Source of the DNA: Stromatinia cepivora | Taxonomy: Eukaryota; Ascomycota; Leotiomycetes; Helotiales; Sclerotiniaceae | NCBI GenBank assembly: GCA_014898415.1 | Contig: RCTD01000039.1 | Coordinates: 162,887-226,886, forward strand | Direction of reading: 5' to 3' | Length of the DNA stretch: 64,000 nt | In this document: positions 1-12,964 of the stretch, in pieces | How positions within the stretch are numbered: position 1 is the stretch's first letter | How the letters are laid out: each line of letters opens with the position of its first letter | Notes under the pieces: model-generated | What the model saw: the letters and a program-made list of their open reading frames with translations, nothing else | Database searches by the model: none | What the model was told of the DNA's origin: nothing | Made by a program: the position numbers and the translations under genes

Positions 1-1725
1 ATTTCAATAGAATTAGAAAGCAAAGTAAATCTATAATTATCTGAGATTGAATAAAAGGATATAATAAATCTTGAAAACAAATCCCTAAAATATCTAATAT
101 AAAAATGAAAAAGAGATATAAAACAAAATCCTGAAAAAGAATAGAAAAACAAGATTATAAAAGTATTGATTATAATATTTATATAGGCTAAAATTCAAAA
201 AAGTGTAGAATATATTATAATTATAATCTCAATTATTTATAAAATAGACCCTTATATTAAAAACAAGATTATTTCAAATTTCATAATTTCGTTGATAAAT
301 ATAAATAATATAGAAAATATAGTATATTTAATCGAAGAAATTTTGGGAATCAAAATATTAAGAATTTATAAGGAAGCAATATTGGATCGAGAATATTCTG
401 AAAAATAAAAGAAAGTTATTCAAAAAGAAATCATATTTTTAATTCAAAATAGTATTTGGAAAGAATATATATTCCTTAAAGGAAATAATCTAATTTCGAT
501 AAAATAGATATTTATAATTAAAACAAAGGATAATAAAGTAAAACGATTCAAAACAAGATTAATGATTCGAGGGTTTAATTAAATATTAAAAAAAGATTAT
601 AACGAAATATTTGTATTAATAATGAAACTAGATATATTTAGATTATTCCTAATTATTGTTACAAAGGAAAATTTGGAATGCTTATATTTCAATATCAAGA
701 ATGTTTTTATTGAATTGTATTTGAAGGAAAAGATCTATTTCGAATTATTTTAAGGTATTGAAGTCGAAAAGGGATATATATTACAAATCCTATGAAGTTT
801 ATATAATTTGAAGCAAATTGAAAGGGATTGAAGTTTATTATTGAAGAAAGAGTTTTTAGATATAGGTTTTATATAAAGTTTGATAGATCTATATTTGTAT
901 ATATTCAAAGATTATGATATAATATTATTGGTATATATCGATGATATCGTTATTGTATTATATATATTATTGTAAATCATTTAATTTGATGAAAAGCTAT
1001 TAGTTTGTTTTAATATTAAGAATCTAAAGGAAATTAGTAAAATCTTAGATGTTAGAGTTATTTATGATAGAAAAGTATATATATTAATTATAAATTAAGA
1101 AGAATATCTTGATATTATATTAATTAAATATGGTATTATATATAAACAATATCAAATCAAAAAACTGTTAATAATGGATTATACTTATTTTTGGTTAGCA
1201 ATTGATGATAATGAATTGGTAGATGTGAATGAATATTAATAATAGATAAGAAGTGTAATTTATTTAATAATATATATTTGATTAAATATAATGTTTTCAA
1301 TTGAAAGATTTTTATAATTTATAGCAAAACTAATAAAACATCATATTATAGTTTTAAAGAATCTGATATGATATTTATGATTAATAATCAAATAGAAGTT
1401 ATGGTTCGGATTAAAGAGAGTATAATTTAATATTTGTAAAGAATATAATATGTTTGATAATATAATAAAGGTATATATAAATGCAGATTGGGTTAGTGAC
1501 AAATATGATCGGAAAAGTGTTTCAAAGAAAGTTGTAATATTTTATAAAAACCTTATATTATGGATTAGCAAGAAACAAATGTTTATGATTATTTTTAGTA
1601 TGGAATCAGAATATATTGTAATAGTAATGTTTATTAAATAAGGGAGATGGGTTGTATAAATGCTTAAAGATTTATTTAGATCAAATTATATTGGAAAGAA
1701 TGGAGATACAATTCAAATATTTAAT
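1..1725 (+). mobile_element. Copia-A copy 1, left part (RT and RNase H relic)
   Basis: Left part of a Ty1/Copia polyprotein, cut by the window start and matching 12,749-14,470 and 29,590-31,310 base for base apart from C/T and G/A changes. Reverse transcriptase reads through stops from about 380; the catalytic motif YIDD is at about 936-950, followed by a FDEK-containing stretch. The RNase H piece is the best preserved: 1,450-1,641 is open and shows NADW, SDKYDRKSV and MESEY, the usual Copia RNase H landmarks. The coding strand is poor in C but keeps G. The copy resumes at 10,008 after the Copia-B insertion and ends in the LTR at 10,264-10,429. It is non-functional because of many stops. Confidence 0.88.
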
Positions 1726-2034
1726 TATCACGGGATAGTATGATTACAGAGCACTTTCAGGGATCGGGGAATAAGTGGTACACGTGATTGGTAGAGTAAA
1801 AAAATTGAATGACTTGTCCTTGATTATATAAATCAAGAATTGTATATATAGAATAAATAAATGATTATTTAGCTGATATATATTTTAATTAAACTAAATC
1901 TTTATTTATTAGGATATCAGGATCATTTTATCAATTGATAGATTGGTAAGGGCTAATAGATTTTTTATTCCGATTGGAAAGTATATGTTTTGATTTTTTA
2001 TAAGATATAGGGGATTATAAGGTTTTCTGTAATA
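1726..2034 (-). repeat. Copia-B LTR (3' LTR in element orientation)
   Basis: A 309-bp repeat matching 9,703-10,007 along its whole length with mainly transition differences. It begins TATCACGGGATAG (originally TGTC...) and ends CTGTAATA where the partner has CCGTGACA, so both ends show C/G loss. It still keeps short GC-bearing stretches such as the segment at 1,743-1,790. Confidence 0.9.
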
Positions 2035-4150
2035 TACCCCCTAGATCGAAAGGCGATCTGAAATAAATGGAAAGGTATAGAAAATAGCAATTTATATAAT
2101 TCGTAAATAAATATGCGAAACGATTATAAGTAAACATTAATAAAGGAGTGGTGTAATATATAAACCTGAAATAATTCTGGTATCCTTGAAATAAAGAAGA
2201 ATTTGATTATATATAAATTATAAATTTCTTTTGATCTTCGATTTGTTATTTACGATATTCTTCGAAATCAAGATTTTGAATAATAAAAAGAAAGTTTTCT
2301 ATCAGAAGAATATAAATGAATAATCGATTCTGTGGTGTAGCAATTGAGAATGTATATAATTACTAAGCTATAATGTATTGATTATAATAACGAAATAAAA
2401 TGAATGAATTTTTAAAAGTATATAGATCTCTTTTTTACATTTTTGTTTTTATTTTAATCAAGTTCTTATTGATTATTATTATACTTAAAATTTCGGGGTT
2501 TAAAAAGATTAAGCAAACAAATTTTAGTTGTACTAGATAAACAATAATTGAAAAGAAAGTTTTGAAAAAGTCGAATACGAGAGAAAATCCTAATACTTTT
2601 TTGAGGGATTAATAAATCGAGTAAAGAGAATTAATAAATTTAATGCAGATAACAAACCAAGATATCGATCTTTAAGAGTATAATTTAATTAAATTTGCTT
2701 CTAAAATAATATACAATTATCTATTTCAAAAACCGTTTCCCTTTATTGAAGGAATTATTATTTGTTATAATTAATTACTTGTTATAGATTTAAATAGTAA
2801 TTTGAAGATAGATTTCATTTTTGAATTCTGTTATATAATTGAAAGGTTTTATTAATCCTATATTTGTAATTGTTGAAGTAAGGATTATTTAATAAAGAAA
2901 AAAAAAGAAAAAGGGTTTCTTTATTTAATAATGATGATCTATTTGATCCTTTAATACTGGATTTTTTGAACGATAAATCAAATGAAAAGAAAAAGAAAAA
3001 AGATTGTCGAAAGTTGTTGGTTTTTTAATCAAAACAAAAGATAAAGGGAATCGTAGAGAAAGGAATGATTATTTATATATTTGATATATAAAATTGTTGA
3101 TTATTAGGAGATATAATTTCTATAATGAATACTTTATTGATTCTTTTAAGTCAAATAATTATTAATATTGAAATTGTAATATTTATTTGTATATTCCTTT
3201 ATTGATTTTTCTTCATTCTTTAATAAATTATTATATTATTATTTATCGATAAAATTCGAAAGTAAGTTCTTTGTTCACCTCCTATTTTGATAATATATTG
3301 ATCGTTAGTTGTATAATCCAAACAGGGATATAGAATTATAATAAAGATAATATTGAAAATCAAAAAGAAAAAAGAAGTTGTTTCTTCGTTTTTATGTTGT
3401 TGTTCTCTTTTTCCTTGTTGTATTACTTACTGGAATTCTTGAAAGGTTGAATAAAAGAAGTATATTATGATTTCGGAGAATGATAATGAAGATAAAAGAA
3501 AAAGAGTAATAAAGAAGAAAAAAAGAAAAAAACAAATGGTATATTCAAAGAAAAAGGAAAAAAGGGATAATCCTTTGATTTCTGTAATATTGATGGTATC
3601 AATAATTTCGATTGCTTTAATTGTTCTTTGTTTCTTGATTGTTATGAATAATCTAAAGATTCTTTTATTTAAACTTCAAATTATTAAATTTAAAAAAAAG
3701 CTTATCTTTCTTCGAAAATAGGAAAATGAAAAATGGAAAAATGATTGACCTTAATTGTTTTTTGTTTCCCGATAAATATGGAATATACAAATTGGAATGT
3801 GTTATAGAAAAATATAATGGTCTGGAATACCAAATAGGATTTATTCTATCTATATCAAAGAGAAGAATTATGAGTTCCAAATTGTTGTTATTCAAATTCT
3901 ATGATTCAGATTATCATTATTTAAACTTTAAATCATTATTAGTCAAATTCTATAATTTTGTTATTTATATCTTGTAAATTGAGAAAAGATCGGAAATATT
4001 CGAATTTTTATTTTATAAGGTTTTTAATGAACCCATTAATAATTATATTGGTGATCAATAGATAGATTACATAAAAGTTCTCTTTTGAATATTTTTAATA
4101 TAACTATATATTTTGGATATCGATGTAATATAGTTTTGTAATGATCCGTT
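2035..4150 (-). other. Copia-B 3' region, no recognised product
   Basis: About 2.1 kb between the end of the recognisable RT/RNase H relic and the LTR, longer than the 3' tail usual for a Copia element. No domain was recognised on either strand. A plus-strand open stretch at 3,467-3,721 reads as a Lys/Arg-rich segment followed by a hydrophobic run of about 24 residues (near 3,575-3,650). It opposes the element's direction, and the minus strand in the same place is also readable, so no gene is called. Confidence 0.45.
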
Positions 4151-5460
4151 TGTTTTTATTAATCATTAATTTAATTATTTGCTGATTATCGCAAAAGATT
4201 GTTACAAACTCTTTCATTATTAAATTGATCTCTTTTAAGAAATATAGGGTTATTATAATTTCTTTTGATATATATTCGATTTCGAAAAACTCTATTTCAA
4301 TAATCGAGATGATTATAATATCTTATTTAGATATTTTCTATATAATTAAATTATCGAAAAGGGATATAATATACCCTTAAAATGATCGACGAATATCTGA
4401 ATCATCTATAAAAGAAATATCTAAAAAAACAAAAAATTATAATATTTGATTATTATTATATTGAATTACAAGATATCTTATATTCCATAAATATTATAAA
4501 TAATAATCGATAGCTTTTATATAATCATTAAATAGATTAATTAAATAATAACTCAATTACGAAGTAGTGAATAATATATCCATTCTTATAATAATTATAG
4601 TATATAATATTGAGCTTATTTTCTCTTGATATATTTTTATAATATATATAGAAGTTTAATTCTGATTTTTCTGAAATACTATTATCGGGAATGATATAAT
4701 TACTGTTCTATTTGTTGTTTTGAATTTCTTAGTAATCTTTTCAATATATATATTATAGATTAGTTATAGCTTTTTCTTAAATCGATTATAAAGTATATAT
4801 ATATCTAGAAATCATTTAGTATTTCCTAGATCTTGTAGTTTATATATAACTTTGATTCCCTTAATGATTTTTATAGTAATTGATTCGTTTTTCTTATAAT
4901 AAATGATTTAAATATCATCTATAAAGAAAAAAATTATAATGATATATTTTAGATTAATATATAAATACAATTCCTTTTTGTATTGTATCAATCCTAATTT
5001 CTTGAATATCCAAATGAAATCCCTAAACTATATAGTTGGGGAATTTTGTAGATCATATAAAGCTTGATCGATTATAACATTTTTGTTTGGGATTTTGTAT
5101 TCATTAGGTAGATAATATACAATTAGAATATCAAAAGGATTGTATAGAGTATTGATAAAAACGTTGATTATATTATATTGCTTTATTTCGAGATCATATT
5201 TAACGATAATTACTATTACGATTCGGAATGATTAGTTTGTTAATATAATGGTATAAATAATCTCAATAATATTCTTAATCTGGAGATTTTCTTGTATTAT
5301 TAAATATAAATGACAATGAATAATTAAATCTTGATTATTGTATTTATATATAAATACTTATTAAAGAAGGATCGGTTTTGTAGATTCCGATCCAGAATCG
5401 ATTTTATATTAGATTTTCCTAGCCTTAAGATTATTAACCTCAAAATTGTAGTCCTGTTTA
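4150..5460 (-). pseudogene. Copia-B reverse transcriptase / RNase H relic
   Basis: Read on the minus strand from about 5,460 downward the translation shows an IDQALYDLQNSP block (Copia LYGL-Q-SP motif, near 5,070), then IFKKLGL, a FFFIDDI block equivalent to the catalytic YVDD (near 4,920), then KLQDLGNTK and a FLDIYI block. These occur in the order and spacing of the Copia RT. Several TAA/TAG/TGA codons interrupt it. RNase H probably follows down to about 4,150 but is weaker. Non-functional. Confidence 0.82.
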
Positions 5461-6104
5461 AACCAATATCCTATTTGATAATCTTCTAATTGATAATAAA
5501 AACAAAGTAATTTTGGAATTATAAATATATAAATTTGAGGAAATAGTATTGCCTATAATTCATTAATTATAGATTAAATAGAAGGCAATAATAGTTTTGC
5601 TTCAATTCTAACGATGATTATATTATGAATTATTATAAATTAAGAACACTCTTTTATATTATCTATTCCTTATTAATCAGATCAGAATATAAAATGAAAG
5701 TTGTTTAAACAAAATAATCCTATTAAATCTATCCTTTGAAATATAACAGTTTTTATATAGAATCCAATATTAAAATCATTTCTTTAATAATATTATTATA
5801 TATACAATTACTTTTGTATATATACTAATTGCTTTAGGATACAAAAACTAGATGATTCCTAGAAAAAAAATAATTCTGAATGATAATCGTATAATTGAAA
5901 CTCAAATGGATTGATCTAAGCCTTAGGTATTTCAATCCTTATAATACAAACTCTTTTAGGTATTTATTCGAGATTATAAATCTGTGAATCCTTTATAAAT
6001 CGATCAAATGAATATATAGGATATAGCAATCTTTATAATAATTGGATTTCCTTTACGGAATACTCTAATTGATTATTCTAATATATATACTTCCTTTTGG
6101 AATA

Positions 6105-6689
6105 TTAAAATTGATCAATTGGAACAATCTTTAAATCACTTTCGTATATACTACAAAGAACTTCAATAGCATAACCAATAAACTCATATTCTATATTCCT
6201 TATATCAATATATTCAATGAAATCAGGATCTGTATTATTATTACAGACATTTTTTTGAGCAATGTTAATATTTTTATTCATAAGATATGATTGCTCCTCA
6301 ATGAAAGAATCAACTTCTCCAATTTCTTTAATAGGAGGATCGACCAGTGTTTGTATATCTTTATTATATACCTTATCCTTATCATCTGAAGAATTAAATG
6401 AATTGAATAATCCTAGATCGATTTCTTTATTCCTATTATCATTCTTCAGATTTGTATCTACCCCCAAAACCAGTTCGTTTGTAGATAGTAAATCTGAAAT
6501 ACATTTAATGGATAAATCAAGGACTTTTCGATCCATGAAAATAAGTAGATGAATAAAGTCTTTATAATTGTTCTCATTTTGAATAATTATCCTGTTTATT
6601 TCGATATAATCTTGTAAATTAAAAGCTCTAATAAACTGCTTAAGCTCTTTTATAATATAAATATCGATTATTCGATTGATAAAATCCAT
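6105..6689 (-). pseudogene. Copia-B integrase-RT linker remnant (194-codon open stretch)
   Basis: The longest open stretch in Copia-B, lying between the integrase relic (7,140-7,560) and the RT relic (from 5,460 down). The translation is acidic and Asn/Asp-rich with no catalytic motif (for example SSDDKDKVYNKDIQTLVDPP). This matches the variable low-complexity linker that Copia polyproteins carry between integrase and RT. It is best seen as a fragment of the polyprotein that escaped stops, not as a gene of its own. Confidence 0.6.
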
Positions 6690-7139
6690 ACAATAAATGA
6701 ATTCCTTATTGAATATTATATTTCGAATAATAATAATTCTATTGAACTTGGATATCTATATATAATAAATCAATATGCCTAGAATATAATCCACTAAATA
6801 TCCAATATATACTCGAGGATTGATTTTATATCATTTCCTATTAATTCCAATTTCTCTATTTTTATTCAAAGAATAAACTCAGCATCTATATCTATAAATT
6901 CCATTCTAATTAGAATAAAGATCATTAGATATTTTCTTTACAAATAAAGAATTATCTTTGCGAAAGTAATCACGGAACTATATATCGAGTATCTTATTAA
7001 ACGATTTAAAGGATTTAATCTTCAAAAGATTTATATTATATAGATAAATAGCAATTTGCATTGCTTCTATCTACAATTTATCTGATAAATCTATTATAAT
7101 CTGTATTTTTATCTATTTTGTGATTATTTCTTATTTTAT

Positions 7140-7560
7140 ATATTTTGATTCTTTATTAAGTTTATATATATAAGATAGGGATAATTCGAATTCGATACCT
7201 TCTTGTTTAATCCATTTCTCAAATAATATTGCTTTTATAATTCCAATGATAGATATATCATTATCCTATTTGATTATTATGATTATTAGATCATATTTAT
7301 GGTGAATCCAGGCTACAAAGTTTTGAATGATTATAAATACTTTGTTATATATTTTGTAATAGATTGAATATAAAAAGATCTTGTTATAGTATATTTCTTT
7401 GATCAATAGAAGTTATAATATATTATTATATCCTTTATCAAAATCAAAAAGATTCTATTGGATTTTGTAGAAAAACTGAAATGATTAGTGATCATTTAGA
7501 ATACAAGAAATGATTTGCTTTATATAAATGTAAATACAATCGATATAATTGGAATAAATA
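7140..7560 (-). pseudogene. Copia-B integrase core relic
   Basis: Minus-strand reading through stops gives CIYIYIKQ, then FVAWIHHKYDLIIIIIK, DNDIS, and FEKWIKQEGIEFELSLSYI. This follows the order of the Copia integrase core: a catalytic Asp-Asn (DN) pair followed by the EGI-FE-S-PYTP segment. Stops and changed residues make it inactive. Downstream on the minus strand lies the linker at 6,689. Confidence 0.75.
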
Positions 7561-7910
7561 ATACCTTTTATTTTAATATTTTGTATTACAAATACTAAAT
7601 ATTCAAAAGCTTCTTTCCCCAAATACTCGGAATATTCATATTATATTTCATTTGTATCTTCTTTTGAAAAAGATAGATTGTAAAAACGATGGAATATTTT
7701 ATTTATTTTTCTATTCATTATTGGATATATTATAGAAGGGTTGCTTATAGGAATAAATAAAAGAATATTCGAATAAATAGAAAATGGTTTATATTCTAAG
7801 AATACAAGATTTTCAGTATAAATGTATTAAGCAATTATTATATTATTTATATGATCTCCTTTATGAAGAGTATAATCATATCCTGAGAATTATAAGCCGG
7901 CTTTTTCCAA

Positions 7911-8171
7911 TCAAATCTCCAAAACAATATTAATATAAAAGCTAGGAATGAATACTATATCGTTCAAGACTAGATTATTATTAAAATAACCTTCTTTCTT
8001 GATAATACCTTTAATAATATAAATTCTGCATTCTAGGATTTGGAAATTGAAAATGCCTATTTCTACAAAATCATTAGGATTGGATGATCGATATCGATGA
8101 TTATCCAATAGAGATATATCATTCACAATATATATAATATTACAATTATCGAACAAAGTATTATTGAACAA
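7911..8171 (-). pseudogene. Copia-B protease relic
   Basis: An 86-codon open stretch. Residues LFDNC...IVND stand where Copia proteases have the active-site FDSG and the following I/VND, so the catalytic DSG has become DNC by transitions. Further on come SLLD, PNDFVEIG, IFNFQILEC, and FIPSFYINIV. The last matches the conserved F-IP-F-TNI-S segment joining protease to the integrase zinc finger. The lost Gly and the stop that follows make it inactive. Confidence 0.8.
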
Positions 8172-9702
8172 ATAATATATTCTTATTGTTATAAAATATA
8201 CCCCTAATTGATCGCATCAAGTATTCAAAATAATAACGTTAATTGAAGATCCTGAAGAATCAATAAAACTTTTCATTTATTTCCTTTTAATTCAATCAAG
8301 ATGAAATTGCTTTTATAAATGTAATCTTGCTCGATTCTTAATTGCTTGTAGTTCGTTTTCGCTGAATACTTTTTTGAACAATGGATTAGTCTTTCCGGTG
8401 AACGCTAATTTTATGACTTTGTAATTATGAATAATGTGATTATAACTAATTCCGTTATTCCATTCAGATTTAGTTCTGCAAGAATATTCCCAGATCTTCT
8501 TGATCCTTTGATTATTTTTAGAATTGATACTCTTTTTATTCTTCTTAGATTTTTTATCATTTTGAGAAAAAATAAGTATAAAATATATTCCTTTTTTAGC
8601 TTTTGGAGAAATAAAATTCTAAAAGATTAATCCTTCAAAAACGTTTCCGAATTGCTTGAATAAAAGGTTGGATAATCCGAATTGATTATTCATCTCGATT
8701 TATATAATTATAATATTTATTCAAATTGGAAGTATTCTAATACCAATAATTTGTAGAAAAGTATTGATAGCGATTTTATCCTGTACTTTAATAATTTTAT
8801 ATACAAAAACTTTGGTATAGATTATAATCCAATCCTTGTATTATTTAATAGGATCGGTTCTACCAAACAAGGTTTGCATTAGAATAGATCGATATTCTTG
8901 TAGTACTACAAGCTTAGTAATAGTTACTATAAATACAAACTTTCTTTTGAATATATTAATAATTATCTTAAATGGAAAAGCTGTAATACCCTAATTGAAA
9001 ATGAATAGCTTTATAAAATATACTTGATCAATTGACGATTTGATCTATTTGTAAACGTTCCAAAAAGCTTTGTAATTCTATATATATTCTTATTATCAAT
9101 ATCGATATTTCAATTGAAAAGAAACAAGTTTGAAAAAGATTTCTTAGAAAATGATTAAAAGTGAAGTAATAAATTTATTAGAAATAAATCCCAATATATT
9201 ATCATCAGAATCTTTCATTTTTGTATTTCTATTAATATCTTCCCTGGATTGGATTGCTACAAGATATTCCAAGAATTCCTTTTGGTATTGAATTTGTTTT
9301 TTTTGATCATATTTGATTTAAAGATCGATAACAAAAGGTAAAATAGATAATTTGATTAAGAATTAATCGATTTGATTATAGATAAGCTTATTTATTAAAT
9401 TGAAGCTTGAAATGGATATCATTGATATAGAAACAAATAAATCGTTCTCTGGATTAATTGAATTCCAGATTCCTTGAATTTAATATTTATTTTTCAAATA
9501 TAAATATTACTCTGATTATTGAGTATAGATTGTAAAAAGAAAATCGTTTTGATTTTTTATTATATTAAATAAAGATAATTGAATTAATATGAATATTGAA
9601 TTATAGATAAAATAGGAATGATATTTTAAGAATGATCTTTTGAATATTTAATAATCATCGAATAAAAAGTTGTATAGATTTAAGGGCTATCAAATTTATA
9701 AT
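8172..9702 (-). other. Copia-B gag region, unrecognisable
   Basis: By position (between the 5' LTR at 9,703-10,007 and the protease) this should hold gag. No zinc knuckle or other motif could be read on the minus strand. Plus-strand open stretches such as 8,427-8,630 oppose the element and are taken as chance. AT-rich throughout. Confidence 0.4.
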
Positions 9703-10007
9703 TATTACAGGATAGTATAATTACAGAACACTTTCAAGAATCGGAGAATAGGTGGTATATATGATTAATAGAATAAAAGAATTGAATGATTTATTCTTGA
9801 TTATATAAATCAAAAGCTATATATATAGAACAAATAATTATTTAGCTGATATACATCTTAATTAGACTAGATCTTTGTTTATTAGGATATCAGGATTACT
9901 TTATCAATTGATAGATTGATAAGGGTTAGTAGATCCTTCATTCCGATTAAAAAGTATACACTTTGATCCTTTATAAGATACAGGGGATCACAAGGCTTTC
10001 CGTGACA
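9703..10007 (-). repeat. Copia-B LTR (5' LTR in element orientation)
   Basis: A 305-bp repeat paired with 1,726-2,034. Its right end keeps the unmutated CCGTGACA, and it is directly followed by the TTAAT target duplication. Confidence 0.9.
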
Positions 10008-10429
10008 TTAATAATAATCAGGGCGCTTTAATTTTAATTAAGAATTTATATTTGTATAAACGATTCAAATATATAGATATCAGTTATTATTTCATTAGGG
10101 ATTTGATAGAAAAGGAGAAAATCGTTATTAGTTATATCAATATATGTGATATAGTTGTTGATAGAATAATGAAGTTTTATATAAAAATTGTTTTCGAAAG
10201 GTTCAAGAAAATGTTAGGATTAGTAATCTAAAAGGATCGAATAGAATATCCTCAATAGAGGAGTGTTAGAAATGAGGTCATTATAGAATTAGAATTGAGG
10301 TTATATGATTACAATAGTATATAGATCATATTTAGGAATAATTTTAATTCTATTTTTACTAGAATAATAGATCCTTAGTTCAATCTATATAGTCAACAAT
10401 ACTATTACTTCCTGCACCAAAAGTTAATA
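10008..10429 (+). mobile_element. Copia-A copy 1, right part (RNase H end and LTR)
   Basis: Continuation of the RNase H region broken at 1,725: it reads NQGALILIKNLYLYKRFKYID and ends near 10,230 with FKKMLGLVI, exactly as in copies 2 and 3. The shared LTR (10,264-10,429) follows a short purine-rich tract. Removing Copia-B and one TTAAT restores an uninterrupted alignment with the other two copies. Confidence 0.87.
10264..10429 (+). repeat. Copia-A LTR shared by copies 1 and 2
   Basis: A 166-bp LTR beginning TGTTAGAAATG and ending AGTTAATA (originally AGTTAACA), giving a TGTTA/TAACA terminal inverted repeat. It serves as the right LTR of copy 1 and the left LTR of copy 2. The same unit occurs at 14,725, 26,255 and 31,567, always 166 bp. 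Confidence 0.92.
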
Positions 10430-11059
10430 CAAACGAAAATTATCGATCAATATATTAAGATAATGTTTTGTTTTTGATTTTAATATATAATCTTTCAATC
10501 GATTATCAAAAAGTAATAAATATATTAGATATCCAAATCAATCTTAATATCAATAATAAAATCAAGTATTTATAGATTAAAGAATTTCATCTTAAGAATA
10601 AATCAAAATAAATACAAATTACAAAAAGACCTAAATACACTTTTCGATACCAAAAATCAAATTCCGAAACTTCAAATAATATCTACAATCTATATCAAAA
10701 AAAAATTATTATATACAAAATTGTTTATATTTAATATAAATCAATAAACTCTTTTATAATTATTTTCATTATTAAAAAAAAAGGGATTATTGAATCTAAA
10801 GAAAATTTATTTCAACAAAAAAGATTAAATATATTTTGTTAATAATATCTTTGAATTAGATTCCGATATTAAAGATATAATAAAGGAAGATTATAATTTG
10901 ATAAAAGAAATTATTAATAAAACTTTCTTTAATAAATGATATATCAATATAAATATTTTTTTATATATATTTAATCAATCTTTATTATTTAGATTAATAG
11001 ATTTTATTATTAAATAAAGGATAAAAATTGATAAGAAAGTAATATATTATCGTTATTAA

Positions 11060-12090
11060 AGTTTAGTGAATATAATATATAAAGATAATTCTAAAATACT
11101 ATTTTCAAATGTATTATATATATTAAGATTAGAAATAAATTTGTTATCAAAAAAAAGGATTTATGAAATAGAATTATAAGAGGAATTCAATTCTTATTAT
11201 ATATATTTCAAAAAGAATAATAAAAAAATTATTTGTATTAAAATACAAAATGAAATATATATGGTTTTATATATAACCAAAGAATACAAAAATATAGTTT
11301 TCTATTCGAATATATATCAAAATAATCAAGAAAAAGGTTTTTTTTTAAAGATAATCGATAATATTAAAAATATCGACAATGAATTAATATTCAAAAAGAA
11401 AGAAAAATATTTATTATAGTATCGAAAATTCAATTATTTAGGTTTAGATAAGATTAAGAATTTATATAAGGTATTTAATATAATTAAATTAATAAAGATT
11501 TTAATTGAATTAGATATTTACAAAGTATATATATTTATCAAAATGATTAATTGTATTCCGAAGTAATTGAATCTATATAAATCAAAGAGATTCGAATTTA
11601 TATATTTCGATATTATAGGATTATTTTCAAAATTAATTCAAGGGAATTGTTATTTCATATTGATTATCAATAATTATACAAAAGTAAATTAGATTATATT
11701 ATTTAAACAAAAAAACAATATAATTTAAACATTGAAAACTTGGAAAAAGGAAATGGAATTGATTATTAAAGAAAAGATTATTATAATTAGAATTAATAAT
11801 ATATTGGAATTCTTATAAACTATTTGTAAATGATCATTAAATATATAATCCGAAATTATAATAATTGTTTTTTTATATCAAAACAGATCTATAGAATGAA
11901 ATATAAGGATTGTAAAAATAGATATAAAAATAATACTAAAAGAAACTGAATTATTATTAAAGTTTTGGAATAAAGTTATAAAACATAATATTTATATTAA
12001 AAATCATATTAATATTGATTTTGATATAAATGAAATAGATTGATCTTTTATAAAAGTTTTTATAAATATAATATTAGATATAAAAATATA
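11060..12090 (+). pseudogene. Copia-A copy 2 protease end and integrase relic
   Basis: Aligned with copy 3: a LYILRLEINLLSKK block (near 11,120), the zinc-finger start RKFNYLGLDKIKN (near 11,420), a FIYFDI block (near 11,600) corresponding to the first catalytic Asp region, and RINNILEFL (near 11,790) where integrases have the second Asp and DN-EF. Many stops, so non-functional. Confidence 0.75.
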
Positions 12091-12964
12091 CAAAGTCTAA
12101 AAGAACAAATATTATATTTATATTAATTTCAAGATTATTCCGAAAGGATAAAGATATAATAAATTGTAGGATACTTTGAGAATTGATATATTTTTAAGAT
12201 ATTCAAAAGTTATAAATAAATATATCAAAATGTATTTTTTAAAGTTAGGCTATACATTTCGATCAAGTAAAGTAATTATAGATAAATCTTATCGAAAAGG
12301 AGATTTGAATCTTAAATTAAGAAATTGTGAATCAAATTTATAAGAAACAAAGAATATAAAGCTAAATCGAAGATCTTGTAATAGATTAATAATAAACAAA
12401 ATACCTTTTTCATTTTCAATATTTTCTTTATTTTCAATATCAAATATAATATTTGTATTATTTTCGTTTCAAATGTTCTTTTTAATAGATATTATATTAA
12501 ATTCAATGATTATATCAAATATTTCAATTATTGAATTGAAATTAGATAAATTAGATATATCAATACTAATATATAATGAAGATAAAGATAATAATATTTA
12601 GAAGATAAATCAAGAATCTTTTTCTAAAGATACTTTAAATATCGAATTCATTATTCTAAAGGTTTCAATTCAAAAATCAACTTTTACAGATTTTGAATTT
12701 GGATCAAAAACAAAATTTAAGATTGTTTTAAATTTTGTTGATAAGTTTACTTCAATAGAATCAAAAAGCAAAGTAAATCTATAATCATTTGAGATCGAAT
12801 AAAAGGATATAATGGATTTTGAAAATGAATTTTTAAAATATCCAATATGAAAACGGAAAAGAGATATAAAATAAGATTTTAAAGAAGAATGGAAAAGCAA
12901 AATTATAAAGGTATTAATTGCAATATCTATACAAATCAAAATTCAAGAAAATATAGAATATATT

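Larger units (their letters stand above)
1726..10007 (-). mobile_element. Copia-B LTR retrotransposon, complete but mutated
   Basis: An 8.3-kb element bounded by direct repeats at 1,726-2,034 and 9,703-10,007. The ends were TGTCACGG...CCGTGACA, an 8-bp inverted repeat still intact at the right end. A 5-bp target duplication TTAAT lies at 1,721-1,725 and 10,008-10,012, inside the RNase H region of Copia-A copy 1. Protease, integrase and reverse transcriptase read on the minus strand in Copia order (protease, integrase, RT), so transcription ran from right to left. Every domain carries stop codons, so it cannot be autonomous. Confidence 0.92.

Noticed and set aside
6262..6552. Plus-strand open stretch opposite the Copia-B linker
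   Set aside because: Antisense shadow of the longer minus-strand stretch 6,105-6,689, which agrees with the element's orientation.
12670..12939. Minus-strand open stretch within Copia-A copy 2
   Set aside because: The element codes on the plus strand here (linker before RT), so this is an antisense shadow.
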